This document shows, in pieces, positions 37,106 to 46,531 of a stretch of DNA of 64,000 nt. How positions within the stretch are numbered: the stretch's first letter is position 1; the number at the start of each line of letters is the position of its first letter. Location of the stretch: positions 16,736-80,735 of the forward strand of contig SCNI01000015.1 of the NCBI GenBank assembly GCA_005502775.1, given 5' to 3'. The translations under genes were made by a program, and so were the position numbers. Source of the DNA: Microbacteriaceae bacterium 3FA27C10. GTDB lineage: Bacteria; Actinomycetota; Actinomycetes; Actinomycetales; Microbacteriaceae. The notes below the pieces were generated by a model. It was given only the letters and a program-made list of their open reading frames with translations. It was not told the origin of the DNA and ran no database searches.

Positions 37106-37134
37106 AGGTTACGCGATACCACTCCCCCGGTCAA
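37106..37134 (-). promoter_or_regulatory. Promoter of rplM-rpsI
   Basis: Minus-strand TTGACC (37129-37134), a 17-base spacer and TAACCT (37106-37111). It overlaps the end of truA. Confidence 0.75.
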
Positions 37135-38015
37135 ATGAGGTCGCGACGCGCCCTCGTGCGCTCGGCCCGTTCGGACACCTCCGCGTCGGGCGGATAGCCC
37201 ACCTCGGTGAGCACGAGACCCTTCGCCGGCATCACGAGAAAGGCCCCGGTGCGCCTCCGTTCGTCGCGGAGGCGCACGAGATCGGGTCCGCCCAGCGAGC
37301 CGTCACCCACGGCCACGGTCGCGCCCACGAGCGCCCTCACCATGCTGTGGCAGAACGCATCGGCCTGCAGACGGGCCGTGAGCACGCCTCCCGGTTCCCG
37401 CGTCCAGGCGAACGACTGCAGCGTGCGGATGGTGGTCGAGCCCTCGCGTGGCTTGCAGAACGTCGCGTAGTCATGGAGCCCGAGCAGCGCACGGGCGGCC
37501 GAGTCCATCGCGTCGACGTCGAGGGCGGCCGGATGCCGCACCGTCGTACGCCGCAGCAGCGGGTCCAGCGGAGCCGCCGCGTCCGCCACCCGGTATTCGT
37601 AGCGGCGCCACACGGCCGAGAAGCGGGCGTCGAATCCGGCGGGGGCGATCGTGGAGCTCGTCACCGCCACGTCGGAGTCTGCGCCGAGGATGCCGTTCAT
37701 CCGCTTGCCCAGCAGCGCGGCCAGGGCCGCGGGCGCCATCGTCGAGGCGTCGTCACCCCGGCGCCGGAGGCTGCGCAGCTGCGCGTCGTCGAGATCGAGA
37801 TGGGCGACCTGGCCGATGGCGTGCACGCCGGCATCCGTTCGCCCCGCCACGGCCAGCTGAGGTGCCGGAGGATAGCGGCGGAAGAGCGTCGCGAGCACCT
37901 CTTCGAGGGCGCCCTGCACGGTGCGGAGGCCCGGCTGCCGAGCCCATCCGGAGAAGTCGGTGCCGTCGTATGCGATCCCGAGGCGGAGCCGCCAGGTTCT
38001 CGTCTCGGATTGCAC
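37131..38015 (-). CDS. truA: tRNA pseudouridine(38-40) synthase TruA
   Basis: A 294-residue pseudouridine synthase for the anticodon arm. RLGIAYDGTDFSGWARQPGLRTVQGALE and the catalytic aspartate motif AGRTDAGVHAIGQVAHLD are diagnostic. FCHSMVRALVGATVAVG follows near the C-terminus. The start is a GTG at 38015, with TAGAAT 7 bases upstream and no ribosome site. A terminator separates it from rplQ, so it probably has its own leaderless promoter despite being last in the alpha operon order. Confidence 0.95.
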   Translation of the reverse strand: MQSETRTWRLRLGIAYDGTDFSGWARQPGLRTVQGALEEVLATLFRRYPPAPQLAVAGRTDAGVHAIGQVAHLDLDDAQLRSLRRRGDDASTMAPAALAALLGKRMNGILGADSDVAVTSSTIAPAGFDARFSAVWRRYEYRVADAAAPLDPLLRRTTVRHPAALDVDAMDSAARALLGLHDYATFCKPREGSTTIRTLQSFAWTREPGGVLTARLQADAFCHSMVRALVGATVAVGDGSLGGPDLVRLRDERRRTGAFLVMPAKGLVLTEVGYPPDAEVSERAERTRARRDLI

Positions 38016-38022
38016 GGAGTCG

Positions 38023-38028
38023 ATTCTA
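38023..38028 (-). promoter_or_regulatory. -10 box of a probably leaderless truA transcript
   Basis: TAGAAT, close to the ideal -10, is 7 bases from the GTG at 38015 and lies directly after the rplQ terminator. Confidence 0.55.
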
Positions 38029-38031
38029 CGA

Positions 38032-38068
38032 CGAAGACCCCGCCACCCTTGCGGGTGCGGGGCCTTCG
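38032..38068 (-). terminator. Terminator after rplQ
   Basis: A near-perfect stem (CGAAGGCCCCGCACCC on the minus strand against GGGTGGCGGGGTCTTCG) with a 4-5 base loop. It contains one mismatch and one bulge. Confidence 0.7.
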
Positions 38069-38093
38069 TACGCGGAGCGCGGGGCGCTCGGCG

Positions 38094-38663
38094 CTACTTC
38101 TTGTCGTCCTCGGCAGGAGCCTCGGCGGGCTCCTCCTCGGCGATGGGCTCGCTGGTCTCGACCGTCTCGGTCTCCTCCACGGGGGCCTCTTCGGTCTCCG
38201 CAGCGTCCTCGGCCGGGGTCTCGACGACCTCGTCCTCGGCAGGCGCAGCAGCAGGCGCCTCAGCCTTGGCCGACGACTTCGGAGCCGCCTTCTTCTTCGG
38301 GGCGACGGGCTCGAGAACGAGCTCGATCTGCACCATGGGGGCGTTGTCGCCCTTGCGGAAGCCGAGCTTGGTGATGCGCGTGTAGCCACCCTCGCGCTCC
38401 GCCATCAGCGGGGCGATCTCGGTGAAGAGCTCGTGCACGACGGCCTTGTCACCGATCACGGCGAGCACGCGACGACGGGCGTGCAGGTCTCCGCGCTTGG
38501 CGAAAGTGATGAGGCGCTCGGTCAGCGGACGCATCCGCTTGGCCTTGGTCTCGGTCGTCTTGATGCTCTTGTGGGTGAACAGGGCGGCAGCCAGGTTCGC
38601 GAGGAGCAGGCGCTCGTGCGCCGGTCCGCCACCGAGACGGGGTCCCTTGGTTGGCTTGGGCAT
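38094..38663 (-). CDS. rplQ: 50S ribosomal protein L17 with acidic C-terminal extension
   Basis: A 189-residue L17. The core ([29 protein letters not shown], then [25 protein letters not shown]) ends near residue 120. The last ~65 residues are almost only Ala, Glu, Pro, Val and Thr ([19 protein letters not shown]), with net strong negative charge. E. coli L17 has 127 residues. The tail is predicted disordered and its role is unknown. Confidence 0.96.
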   Translation of the reverse strand: MPKPTKGPRLGGGPAHERLLLANLAAALFTHKSIKTTETKAKRMRPLTERLITFAKRGDLHARRRVLAVIGDKAVVHELFTEIAPLMAEREGGYTRITKLGFRKGDNAPMVQIELVLEPVAPKKKAAPKSSAKAEAPAAAPAEDEVVETPAEDAAETEEAPVEETETVETSEPIAEEEPAEAPAEDDKK

Positions 38664-38719
38664 TTCTTATCTCCAGATGTGGGTCAGTTGGTCGGGTTGA
38701 TCAGCGGGCGACGAACGTC

Positions 38720-39709
38720 TCAGACGTTCTCGTCGTCGTATCCGCCGTAGAAGTGGGCTCCGTCGAATCCAGGAACGGTGTCCTTGAGCGACAGGCCGAG
38801 CTCGACGAGCTTGTCCTTCACCTCGTCGACCGACTTCTGACCGAAGTTGCGGATGTTCATGAGCTGCGTCTCCGACAGCGCCACGAGCTCGGACACGGTG
38901 TTGATGCCCTCGCGCTTGAGGCAGTTGTAGGAGCGCACCGACAGGTCGAGGTCCTCGATCGGAACCGAGAGCTCCGAGGAGAGCACGGCGTCGACCGGCG
39001 CGGGGCCGATCTCGATGCCCTCGGCGGCGGTGTTCAGCTCGCGGGCGAGGCCGAACAGCTCGGTGAGGGTGCGACCGGCGGAGGCGATGGCGTCGCGCGG
39101 TGTGATGGCCTGCTTCGTCTCCACGTCGACCACGAGGCGGTCGAAGTCGGTGCGCTCACCGGCACGGGTGGCCTCGACGCGGTAGGTGACCTTGAGCACG
39201 GGCGAGTAGATCGAGTCGATCGGGATCTGTCCGGCCTCGGAGAACTCACTGCGGTTCTGGGTGGCCGACACGTAGCCGCGGCCGCGCTCGATGATGAGCT
39301 CGAGCTCGAACTTGGCCTTGTCGTTGAGGGTCGCGATGACGAGCTCGGGGTTGTGGATCTCCACACCCGCCGGAGCCGAGATGTCAGCCGCGGTGACCTC
39401 GCCCGACGCGTGCTTGCGCAGGTAGGCGGTGATCGGCTCGTCGTGCTCGGACGAGACGACGAGGCCCTTCACGTTGAGGATGATCTCGGTGACGTCTTCC
39501 TTCACACCGGGGATGGTGCTGAACTCGTGCAGCACGCCGTCGATGCGGATGCTCGTGACAGCAGCACCCGGGATCGACGAGAGCAGCGTGCGGCGGAGCG
39601 AGTTGCCGAGGGTGTACCCGAAGCCGGGCTCCAGCGGCTCGATGACGAACCGCGAGCGGAACTCCGAGATGTTCTCCTCGGTGAGAGTGGGGCGCTGTGC
39701 AATGAGCAC
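38720..39709 (-). CDS. rpoA: DNA-directed RNA polymerase subunit alpha
   Basis: A 329-residue alpha subunit. The N-terminal assembly domain includes [31 protein letters not shown]. The C-terminal domain (from about 245) has [25 protein letters not shown] and [15 protein letters not shown], which contact UP elements and activators. It follows rpsK after a 122-base gap holding a perfect hairpin. S4 is not encoded between them. Confidence 0.98.
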   Translation of the reverse strand: MLIAQRPTLTEENISEFRSRFVIEPLEPGFGYTLGNSLRRTLLSSIPGAAVTSIRIDGVLHEFSTIPGVKEDVTEIILNVKGLVVSSEHDEPITAYLRKHASGEVTAADISAPAGVEIHNPELVIATLNDKAKFELELIIERGRGYVSATQNRSEFSEAGQIPIDSIYSPVLKVTYRVEATRAGERTDFDRLVVDVETKQAITPRDAIASAGRTLTELFGLARELNTAAEGIEIGPAPVDAVLSSELSVPIEDLDLSVRSYNCLKREGINTVSELVALSETQLMNIRNFGQKSVDEVKDKLVELGLSLKDTVPGFDGAHFYGGYDDENV

Positions 39710-39784
39710 TGTTTTTCCTTTCGGCTGAGTGTCCGCTATATGACACTCATGTGCAGAGGTATTGAGTTGTGGAGAACGACCTCA

Positions 39785-39813
39785 CCGGCGGAGTGCCTGG
39801 AGCACTCCGCCGG
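39785..39813 (-). promoter_or_regulatory. Perfect hairpin between rpsK and rpoA
   Basis: A 12-bp stem (CCGGCGGAGTGC / GCACTCCGCCGG) with a 5-base loop, 19 bases after the rpsK stop. There is no T-run on the minus strand, so it may process or attenuate rather than terminate. Confidence 0.7.
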
Positions 39814-39831
39814 CGGGCTACATCGGAAAGG

Positions 39832-40230
39832 TCAAACGCGGCGACGCTTGGGCGGGCGGCATCCGTTGTGCGCCTGCGGGGTGACGTCGTTGATCGAGCC
39901 CACCTCGAGACCGGCGGCCTGGAGCGAGCGGATCGCGGTCTCGCGGCCGGAGCCCGGTCCCTTGACGAACACGTCGACCTTCTTCATGCCGTGCTCCTGA
40001 GCCTGGCGTGCAGCCGACTCGGCAGCGAGCTGCGCGGCGAAGGGGGTCGACTTGCGCGAGCCCTTGAAGCCGACGCCACCCGAGGAGGCCCAGCTGATGA
40101 CGGCACCGGTGGTGTCGGTGATCGACACGATGGTGTTGTTGAAGGTCGACTTGATGTGAGCCTGGCCCACGGCGACGTTCTTCTTCTCTTTCTTGCGCGG
40201 CTTGCGAACGGCCGACTTGGGGGTTGCCAT
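39832..40230 (-). CDS. rpsK: 30S ribosomal protein S11
   Basis: A 132-residue S11. [43 protein letters not shown] and the C-terminal [19 protein letters not shown] are invariant-type blocks. Normal length. It follows rpsM by 34 bases. Confidence 0.98.
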   Translation of the reverse strand: MATPKSAVRKPRKKEKKNVAVGQAHIKSTFNNTIVSITDTTGAVISWASSGGVGFKGSRKSTPFAAQLAAESAARQAQEHGMKKVDVFVKGPGSGRETAIRSLQAAGLEVGSINDVTPQAHNGCRPPKRRRV

Positions 40231-40264
40231 ATATATCTCCTGGAATCCTGGTCAGTCGGCGCGC

Positions 40265-40642
40265 TTAGCGGCCGGCCTTCTTCTTGCCGGCGACGGTGCG
40301 CTTCGGGCCCTTGCGGGTGCGAGCGTTGGTCTTGGTGCGCTGTCCACGCACGGGGAGGCCCTTGCGGTGGCGGACACCTTCGTACGAGCCGATCTCGACC
40401 TTGCGGCGGATGTCGGCGGCCACCTCACGGCGGAGGTCACCCTCCACCTTGTAGTTGCCCTCGATGTAGTCGCGGAGGGCGACCAGCTGGTCGTCGCTCA
40501 GGTCCTTGACCCGGATGTCTCCCGAGATCTCGGTGTCGGCGAGCACCTTGAGGGCGCGCGTACGGCCGACGCCGTAGATGTATGTGAGGGCTACTTCCAC
40601 GCGCTTGTCGCGGGGAATGTCAACTCCTGCTAGACGTGCCAT
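40265..40642 (-). CDS. rpsM: 30S ribosomal protein S13
   Basis: A 125-residue S13. [30 protein letters not shown] at the start, and [23 protein letters not shown] at the basic C-terminus. Normal length and position after rpmJ. Confidence 0.98.
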   Translation of the reverse strand: MARLAGVDIPRDKRVEVALTYIYGVGRTRALKVLADTEISGDIRVKDLSDDQLVALRDYIEGNYKVEGDLRREVAADIRRKVEIGSYEGVRHRKGLPVRGQRTKTNARTRKGPKRTVAGKKKAGR

Positions 40643-40772
40643 TGTGGCTATCTCCTGTTGATGAGTGGAGGTATGGGACAGTGCCTGTGCTCCGGCCTCC
40701 GACCGGGGGTGTCCGCCGCCCGGTTCTCACCGGGCGGCATCTGGCACTGCCTTTTCTGTGTGTTCGGTACTA

Positions 40773-40889
40773 CTAGCCCTGACGCTGCTTGTGGCGGGGG
40801 TTGCTCTTGCAGATCACCATGACGCGTCCGTTACGACGGATGACGCGGCAGTGCTCGCACATGGGCTTGACGCTGGGGTTGACCTTCAT
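40773..40889 (-). CDS. rpmJ: 50S ribosomal protein L36
   Basis: A 38-residue protein beginning [21 protein letters not shown]. The zinc-binding form is kept (CEHC, then [14 protein letters not shown]). The start is ATG 40889, and a longer in-frame extension upstream is unsupported. Confidence 0.97.
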   Translation of the reverse strand: MKVNPSVKPMCEHCRVIRRNGRVMVICKSNPRHKQRQG

Positions 40890-40968
40890 TTTGTTTTCTC
40901 TCTTCGCTGTCCTCGTACCCGATGATGACCGGGCCGTTACTTTCCAGCGCGCCCTATAGGAATAGGAA

Positions 40969-41190
40969 CTACTTGTAGCGGTAGACGATCCGGCCACGGG
41001 TGAGGTCGTAGGGGCTCAGCTCCACGATCACGCGGTCCTCGGGGAGGATGCGGATGTAGTGCTGACGCATCTTGCCCGAGATATGGGCAAGGACCTTGTG
41101 GCCGTTCGTCAATTCCACCCGGAACATTGCGTTCGGGAGAGCTTCGACGACTGCGCCCTCGATCTCGATAACACCGTCTTTTTTGGCCAT
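40969..41190 (-). CDS. infA: Translation initiation factor IF-1
   Basis: A 73-residue OB-fold protein beginning [27 protein letters not shown] and ending [16 protein letters not shown] 41190 with GTGAGG upstream. It opens the infA-rpmJ-rpsM-rpsK-rpoA-rplQ set. Upstream on the same strand is mtlD, not map as in many genomes. Confidence 0.98.
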   Translation of the reverse strand: MAKKDGVIEIEGAVVEALPNAMFRVELTNGHKVLAHISGKMRQHYIRILPEDRVIVELSPYDLTRGRIVYRYK

Positions 41191-41300
41191 AGCCTCACTG
41201 TCACTCAAGTAGTCTGTGCTGGTCTTGCGGAGAATCGGCACGCGAAAATCGGCCGAAAACACCAAAGATCGAGCTTACGCTAAGAAACGCCCGGGCGCAA

Positions 41301-42446
41301 TCAGCGAAATGCGTCGACCGATCGTATAGTGGCCGCCAGCGCGGGGTGCAGCGGGTGCTCCGGCCCGATCCCGCAGACCTGATCGGCGAACTGCTCCGGG
41401 CTCAGGGTGTCCAGCAGGCCGGCGAGCTCCGCGCTCTGCGGGTCGGCAGGCGCATCGAAGCGCAGCGCAGCAGCGACGGCGCGCAGCAGCGCATCCGTGG
41501 GCAGTCCGCGCTCGGCGAGCTCCGCCGCGGGGCCGATGAAGCGCTCGTGCCGGCTGATCTTGCGCAGCGGCTGACGTCCGACACGCTCCGGAGTGTCGGT
41601 GAGGTACGGGTTCGCGAAACGCACGAGGTTCTTCTCGAGGTAGGCCTCCTGCACCGCGGGGTCGAACTCGTGCTTGGCCACGAGCAGCGCCTTGGTCTCG
41701 GCGAGCACCGCCTTGACCTCGGCGAACACCTGCGGTACGGCGAGGGCGTCGGCGAGCGTCGTCGCTCCCTCGAGCCAGCCGTGGTAGGCCGTGGTGGCGT
41801 GGCCCGTGTTCACGGTGAAGAGCTTGCGCTCGATGTAGGGTGCGAGGTCGGGCACGAAGTGCGCATCCGGGATCGACGGCACGGCGGCGCCGAAGGGGCC
41901 GGACTCGATGGCCCACTCGAAGAAGTCCTCCACCGTCACGTCGAGGCCGGCACCGGGATCCTGGTTCGGCACGATGCGGTCGACGGCGGTGTTCGCGAAC
42001 ACGGCCTGGGCGAGCGCCGGAGAGTCGGCGCCGAGCCGCTCCTCGATGTGCCCGCGGAGCGCGTCCGTGGCGTTGATGGCGTTCTCGCACGCCATGACCA
42101 CGAGGCCCGGGAGCGCCGGGTCGCGGGCCTCGAGCGCGCGGGCGATCACGGGGGCCACGAACTTCAGGATGTTCGGGCCCACCGCGGTCGTCACGATCTC
42201 GGCGGTCGCGATCTCCGCCACCACAGCATCCTCGTCGCTCGCGCTGTTCAGGGCGCGGTAGCCGGTGACCGTGGTGGTGGAGGCGTTCTCGCCCACCGCG
42301 TGTACCTGGTAGCTCGACGAGGCCGCGAGGGCGTCGATGAGCTCGGCGTTCACGTCGGCGAAGACCACCTCGTATCCGGCCTCGTGCAGGATGAGCCCCA
42401 CGAATCCGCGGCCGATGTTGCCTGCGCCGAAGTGAACTGCCTTCAT
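41301..42446 (-). CDS. mtlD: Mannitol-1-phosphate 5-dehydrogenase
   Basis: A 381-residue long-chain dehydrogenase that oxidises mannitol-1-phosphate to fructose-6-phosphate with NAD+. [24 protein letters not shown] is the NAD-binding start, and [20 protein letters not shown] is the catalytic block. Full length. It is the last gene of the mannitol operon, 15 bases after mtlF. Confidence 0.96.
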   Translation of the reverse strand: MKAVHFGAGNIGRGFVGLILHEAGYEVVFADVNAELIDALAASSSYQVHAVGENASTTTVTGYRALNSASDEDAVVAEIATAEIVTTAVGPNILKFVAPVIARALEARDPALPGLVVMACENAINATDALRGHIEERLGADSPALAQAVFANTAVDRIVPNQDPGAGLDVTVEDFFEWAIESGPFGAAVPSIPDAHFVPDLAPYIERKLFTVNTGHATTAYHGWLEGATTLADALAVPQVFAEVKAVLAETKALLVAKHEFDPAVQEAYLEKNLVRFANPYLTDTPERVGRQPLRKISRHERFIGPAAELAERGLPTDALLRAVAAALRFDAPADPQSAELAGLLDTLSPEQFADQVCGIGPEHPLHPALAATIRSVDAFR

Positions 42447-42461
42447 GATGCCCTCCCGGGG

Positions 42462-42893
42462 TCAGTCGTTGATGTCGCCGAGGATGTCGAGGATCTGCTC
42501 GGGCGTCTGGGCCTCGAGCAGCTTCGCGACGTCGTCGTCTTCGCTGAACACGATGGCGATCTTGGTGAGGATCTCCATGTGCCCGTTGTCCTTGCCCGCG
42601 ATGCCGACCACGAAGCGCACCTCTTCGCCGCCCCAGTCGAGGGGCTCGTCGTAGCGCACGAACGAGAGTGCGGAGTCGAGGATCGTGTCCTTGCCCTCGT
42701 TGGTGCCGTGCGGGATGGCGAGGAAGTTCCCCATGTACGTCGAGACCGTGCGCTCGCGCTCGAGCATGTAGTCGAGGTACCCGGGTTCGACGGCGCCGGC
42801 CGCGACCAGGATGGCGGCCGCCTCGGCGATCGCGTCCTCCTTCGTGCGGGCGGTGCCGGAGAGCCGGATCTGCGTCGGTTCCAAAACGGCCAT
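42462..42893 (-). CDS. mtlF: Mannitol-specific PTS EIIA component
   Basis: A 143-residue EIIA(mtl). TYMGNFLAIPHGTNEGKD carries the phosphorylated histidine, and the fold ends EQILDILGDIND. It passes phosphate from HPr to the Cys of MtlA. Separate from MtlA, unlike E. coli where EIIA is fused. Confidence 0.95.
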   Translation of the reverse strand: MAVLEPTQIRLSGTARTKEDAIAEAAAILVAAGAVEPGYLDYMLERERTVSTYMGNFLAIPHGTNEGKDTILDSALSFVRYDEPLDWGGEEVRFVVGIAGKDNGHMEILTKIAIVFSEDDDVAKLLEAQTPEQILDILGDIND

Positions 42894-42921
42894 GGGGATC
42901 GTCCTTCCTCCTGCGCGTCGC

Positions 42922-44511
42922 CTAGCGGGCGGCGTGCTGCTCTTTCAGCTTCTCCACGACTTCGTCGTAGCGCGGGCTGTTCATGAAGTTGTCGACCGAC
43001 ACGTGCTCGGCGCTCGGGGTGCGTTCCTGCGCCCGGGGCGTGAGCTCGCGCTGGGTGATCACGAGGTCGACGTCGTCTTCGAGACTAGCGATCGCCTTGT
43101 TCACCACGGTGACTCCGTCGATGCCGGCCTTCTTGATCTTGTTGCGGAGAACGGATGCACCCATCGCGCTCGACCCCATGCCCGCGTCGCAGGCGAACAC
43201 GATGTTCGAGATCGGGCGGGTGTCGGTCAGCAGCGAGGTCCGCTCGGCCACCGCTTCCGCGTCGACGGCGGGGATGCCCTCGGCGCGCAGGTTGGCGAGC
43301 ACCGAGCTCTCCTTGCCCTTGTTGGCCTCGGTCTGGGCGATGGCGGAGCTGAGGTCGCCCGTCTCCCCACGCTCGAGGTCGCGCTTGCGGCTAGCCCGCA
43401 GGATGATGGCGGTCACGATGAACGACACCGCCGCGGCCGCGATCACCGAGAGGATGACGCCGATGTAGCTGTCCGGCGCGGTCTGGGCGAGCACCGCGAT
43501 GATGCTGCCCGGGGAGGCCGGTGCGCGAAGGCCCGAGTTGAAGAGCACGTTCACCGCGACGCCGGTGGCGCCACCGGCGATCGCCGCGAGGATGGTCATC
43601 GGCTTCGACAGCACGTAGGGGAAGTAGATCTCGTGGATGCCGCCGAAGAACTGGATGATCACGGCGCCGGGAGCGCTCGCCTTCGCGAGGCCGATGCCGA
43701 AGATCGAGAACGCGAGCAGGATGCCCAGACCCGGACCGGGGTTCGCCTCGATCAGGAACAGGATCGACTTGCCCTGGTCGGCGACCTGCTGCACGCCCAG
43801 CGGCGTGAAGACGCCGTGGTTGATGGCGTTGTTGAGGAACAGCACCTTGCCGGGCTCCACGAGGATCGAGGCCAGCGGCAGCAGGTGGGCCGAGATCAGC
43901 CAGTCCACGCCGGTCTCGAGCGCCTTCGACAGGCCCTGGATGACCGGGGCGATTCCGAAGAAGCCGGCGATCGCGAGAAGGCCGCCGAGGATGCCGGCCG
44001 AGAAGTTGTCGACCAGCATCTCGAAGCCTGCACGGATCTTGCCGGCCCAGATGCTGTCGACCTTTTTGATCAACCAGGCGCCGAGCGGGCCCATGATCAT
44101 CGCGCCGATGAACATCGGGATGTTCGCGCCGACGATGACGCCCATGGTCGCGATGGTGCCGACGACGCCGCCTCGGGCGCCGTAGACCATACGGCCACCG
44201 GTGTTCGCGATGAGCAGCGGCAGCAGGTAGGTGATCATCGGCCCCACGAGCCCGACGTACTGCGGGAACGTTGTGCCGTCGGGGGCCGCGGCGAGCGCGG
44301 TCGCCGCGCCCGACCAGCCGATGGCATCCGCGTTGCCGAAGCCGCCGAGGATGCCGTTGGGCAGCCATCCGGTGGCGATGAAGAGGCTGGTGATCAGGCC
44401 CCACGCGATGAATGCGGGGATGTTCGGCATGACCATGCCGGAGAGGAAGGTTCCGAATCGCTGGACGCGGATACGGGCACCTCCCGCCTTGGTGGGTGAC
44501 GTCGTTGTCAT
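42922..44511 (-). CDS. mtlA: Mannitol PTS transporter subunit EIICB
   Basis: A 529-residue protein. The membrane EIIC domain (about 20-370, FGTFLSGMVMPNIPAFIAWGLITSLF, NNAINHGVFTPLG, FGGIHEIYFPYVL) is followed by an acidic linker and a EIIB domain with the phosphocysteine in IVFACDAGMGSSAMGASVLRNK. ATG 44511 with GGAGAAG upstream. An in-frame extension up to 45054 overlaps ptsI antisense and is rejected. It imports and phosphorylates mannitol. Confidence 0.96.
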   Translation of the reverse strand: MTTTSPTKAGGARIRVQRFGTFLSGMVMPNIPAFIAWGLITSLFIATGWLPNGILGGFGNADAIGWSGAATALAAAPDGTTFPQYVGLVGPMITYLLPLLIANTGGRMVYGARGGVVGTIATMGVIVGANIPMFIGAMIMGPLGAWLIKKVDSIWAGKIRAGFEMLVDNFSAGILGGLLAIAGFFGIAPVIQGLSKALETGVDWLISAHLLPLASILVEPGKVLFLNNAINHGVFTPLGVQQVADQGKSILFLIEANPGPGLGILLAFSIFGIGLAKASAPGAVIIQFFGGIHEIYFPYVLSKPMTILAAIAGGATGVAVNVLFNSGLRAPASPGSIIAVLAQTAPDSYIGVILSVIAAAAVSFIVTAIILRASRKRDLERGETGDLSSAIAQTEANKGKESSVLANLRAEGIPAVDAEAVAERTSLLTDTRPISNIVFACDAGMGSSAMGASVLRNKIKKAGIDGVTVVNKAIASLEDDVDLVITQRELTPRAQERTPSAEHVSVDNFMNSPRYDEVVEKLKEQHAAR

Positions 44512-44591
44512 GACGGCTTCTCCGTTTCTGTGGTTGTCGGGTGTTGCTGCGGAAATGACTCGGTGATGGTGCGGTGTGGAGCGGTGGAACG

Positions 44592-46262
44592 TCAGGTGGT
44601 CGCGGCCGCGGCCGCGGTCACCGCCGCACGGGCTTCGACGGCGCTGTTCGCCGAGAGGGCGAGGCCGGCGAAGCGCTGCGCGTCGTCGAGGGTGAAGCGC
44701 GCGAGTTCGGCGCGCACGTCGGCGAGGGCCGACGGCGACATCGAGAGCGTGGTGGCGCCGAGGCCCACGAGCACCACGGCGAGCAGCGGGTCGGCCGCGG
44801 CCTCCCCGCAGATGCCGACGGGCTTGCCGGTGGCGGTACCGGCCTTGCCGACCTCCCCCACGAGCTTCAGCACGGCCGGATGCCAGGGGTCCTGGAACGA
44901 CGCCACCGAACCCAGCAGGCGGTCGGCCGCCAGGGTGTACTGGGTGAGGTCGTTGGTGCCGATCGACGCGAAGTCGGCGTCGGCGAGGATGCGGTCGGCG
45001 AGCAGCGCCGACGAGGGCACCTCCACCATGACGCCGGCGGTCTTCAGACCGCACTCGCGGGCGAGGGTGGTGAAGTAGCGGGTCTCCTCGACGGTGGAGA
45101 CCATCGGGGCCATCACCCAGACATCCGCGTCGGTCTCGGCGTCGGCGGCGGCGAGCGCGCGGAGCTGGTCGCGCAGGATCGGCTCGTTGGCGCGGAGTGC
45201 GCGCAGGCCGCGGAGGCCGAGCGCGGGGTTCTCCTCGGGGGCGTCGTTGAGGAAGCTCAGCGGCTTGTCGGCTCCGGCGTCCAGCGCGCGCACGACCACC
45301 TTCTTGCCCGCGAAGGCCTCGAGCAGGCGCACGTACTGCGCCTTCTGCTCCTCGACGGTCGGGGCGCTCGTGGAGTCGAGAAAGAGGAACTCGGTGCGGA
45401 ACAGGCCCACGCCCTCCGCCCCCTTCGCGATCGCATCCGCGGCGCCGTCGGCGGAGCCGAGGTTGGCCAGCAGGGGCACGGCGGTGCCGTCGGCGAGCCG
45501 CCCGGGGCCGGTGGCGGAGTTCCGTGAGGCGGCGATCTCGGCCGCATGGGCCACGGCGGCGGCGCGCTCCTCGTCACTCGGCGATACCGTGACCGAACCG
45601 GTCGCGGCGTCCACCACGATCTCGGTGTCGTCGGCGAGCTTCAGCGCATCCGTGACGCCGACGATGGCGACGATCGACTTCTCGCGGGCGAGGATGGCGG
45701 TGTGCGAGGTCGGTCCGCCGTCGCTCGTCACGAGCGCGAGCACCTTGTCGAGATCGAGCAGCGCGGTGTCGGCCGGGGCGAGGTCACGGGCGACGAGCAC
45801 GAACGGGTAGTCGGGGTCCGGCACACCAGGAGCGGCGACGCCCCGGAGGTGCGCGACCACGCGCTGCGAGACGTCGTCGAGGTCGGTGGCACGCTCGCCC
45901 ATGTAGCCACCCATGCTGACGAGCAGCTCCCGGAAGGCGGCGAAGGCCTCGAAGACCGCGCGCTCGGCGGTCTTGCCCGAGTCGATGCGCTCCCCCACGT
46001 CGTCGATCAGCGTCGGGTCCTCGGCCATGAAGGCCTGGGCCTCGAGCACGTCCTTTGCCGAGCCGCCCGCCCGTTCGCCGCGATGGCGGATGATCGCGGC
46101 CGTGGCGGCGAGGGAGGCGCGGGCGCGCTCCTTCTCGGCGTCCGCGGTGAGCGTGCTGGCAGTGTCTTCGGGCTCGGGAAGAGGGTCGGGCATGCGGAGC
46201 ACGGGGCCCACGGCGATGCCGCGGCCGATTCCGGTGCCGTGGAGGATCGTGGTGTCGGCCAT
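44592..46262 (-). CDS. ptsI: Phosphoenolpyruvate-protein phosphotransferase (Enzyme I)
   Basis: A 556-residue EI. The active histidine is in SDGGPTSHTAILAREK (about residue 185-200). The PEP-binding domain shows GVGLFRTEFLF, VMVEVPSSALLAD, GTNDLTQYTLAADR and GICGEAAADP with the catalytic Cys. ATG 46262 overlaps the HPr stop (TGATG). GTG 46265 is a possible alternative start. It supplies phosphate to every PTS of the cell, so its inclusion in the mannitol cluster is notable. Confidence 0.96.
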   Translation of the reverse strand: MADTTILHGTGIGRGIAVGPVLRMPDPLPEPEDTASTLTADAEKERARASLAATAAIIRHRGERAGGSAKDVLEAQAFMAEDPTLIDDVGERIDSGKTAERAVFEAFAAFRELLVSMGGYMGERATDLDDVSQRVVAHLRGVAAPGVPDPDYPFVLVARDLAPADTALLDLDKVLALVTSDGGPTSHTAILAREKSIVAIVGVTDALKLADDTEIVVDAATGSVTVSPSDEERAAAVAHAAEIAASRNSATGPGRLADGTAVPLLANLGSADGAADAIAKGAEGVGLFRTEFLFLDSTSAPTVEEQKAQYVRLLEAFAGKKVVVRALDAGADKPLSFLNDAPEENPALGLRGLRALRANEPILRDQLRALAAADAETDADVWVMAPMVSTVEETRYFTTLARECGLKTAGVMVEVPSSALLADRILADADFASIGTNDLTQYTLAADRLLGSVASFQDPWHPAVLKLVGEVGKAGTATGKPVGICGEAAADPLLAVVLVGLGATTLSMSPSALADVRAELARFTLDDAQRFAGLALSANSAVEARAAVTAAAAATT

Positions 46263-46531
46263 CACTCGGCGTCCAGGTCGGTGCTGAGCAGCGTCACGAG
46301 CTCGTCGAGCAGCGCGTCGGCCGCCTCCGCGTCGGAGACGAGGGTGAGGGTGTCGCCCTGCTCGATACCGAGCGAGATGACGCCCAGGATGCTCGCGGCG
46401 TTGACGGACTTGCCGCCCGCCTTCGAGATCTGCACCGGCAGGCCCGACTTGGCGACGGTCTGGGTGAAGATGGTGGCCGGGCGTGCGTGCAGCCCATGCT
46501 TCGATGCCATCGCGACGGTTCGTTCAGCCAT
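46262..46531 (-). CDS. ptsH: Phosphocarrier protein HPr
   Basis: An 89-residue HPr. KHGLHARPATIFTQ carries the EI-phosphorylated histidine, and VNAASILGVISLGIEQGD includes a serine at the HPr-kinase site region. Its start overlaps the orphan IIB gene by 8 bases and its stop overlaps ptsI. Confidence 0.95.
   Translation of the reverse strand: MAERTVAMASKHGLHARPATIFTQTVAKSGLPVQISKAGGKSVNAASILGVISLGIEQGDTLTLVSDAEAADALLDELVTLLSTDLDAE

Noticed and set aside
42811..44499. 562-codon plus-strand frame opposite mtlA
   Set aside because: Antisense to MtlA. Composition is His/Asp/Arg-rich as expected of a shadow frame.
44512..45054. N-terminal extension of mtlA
   Set aside because: The stretch overlaps ptsI in another frame. 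A clear ATG with a ribosome site at 44511 begins the conserved EIIC domain.
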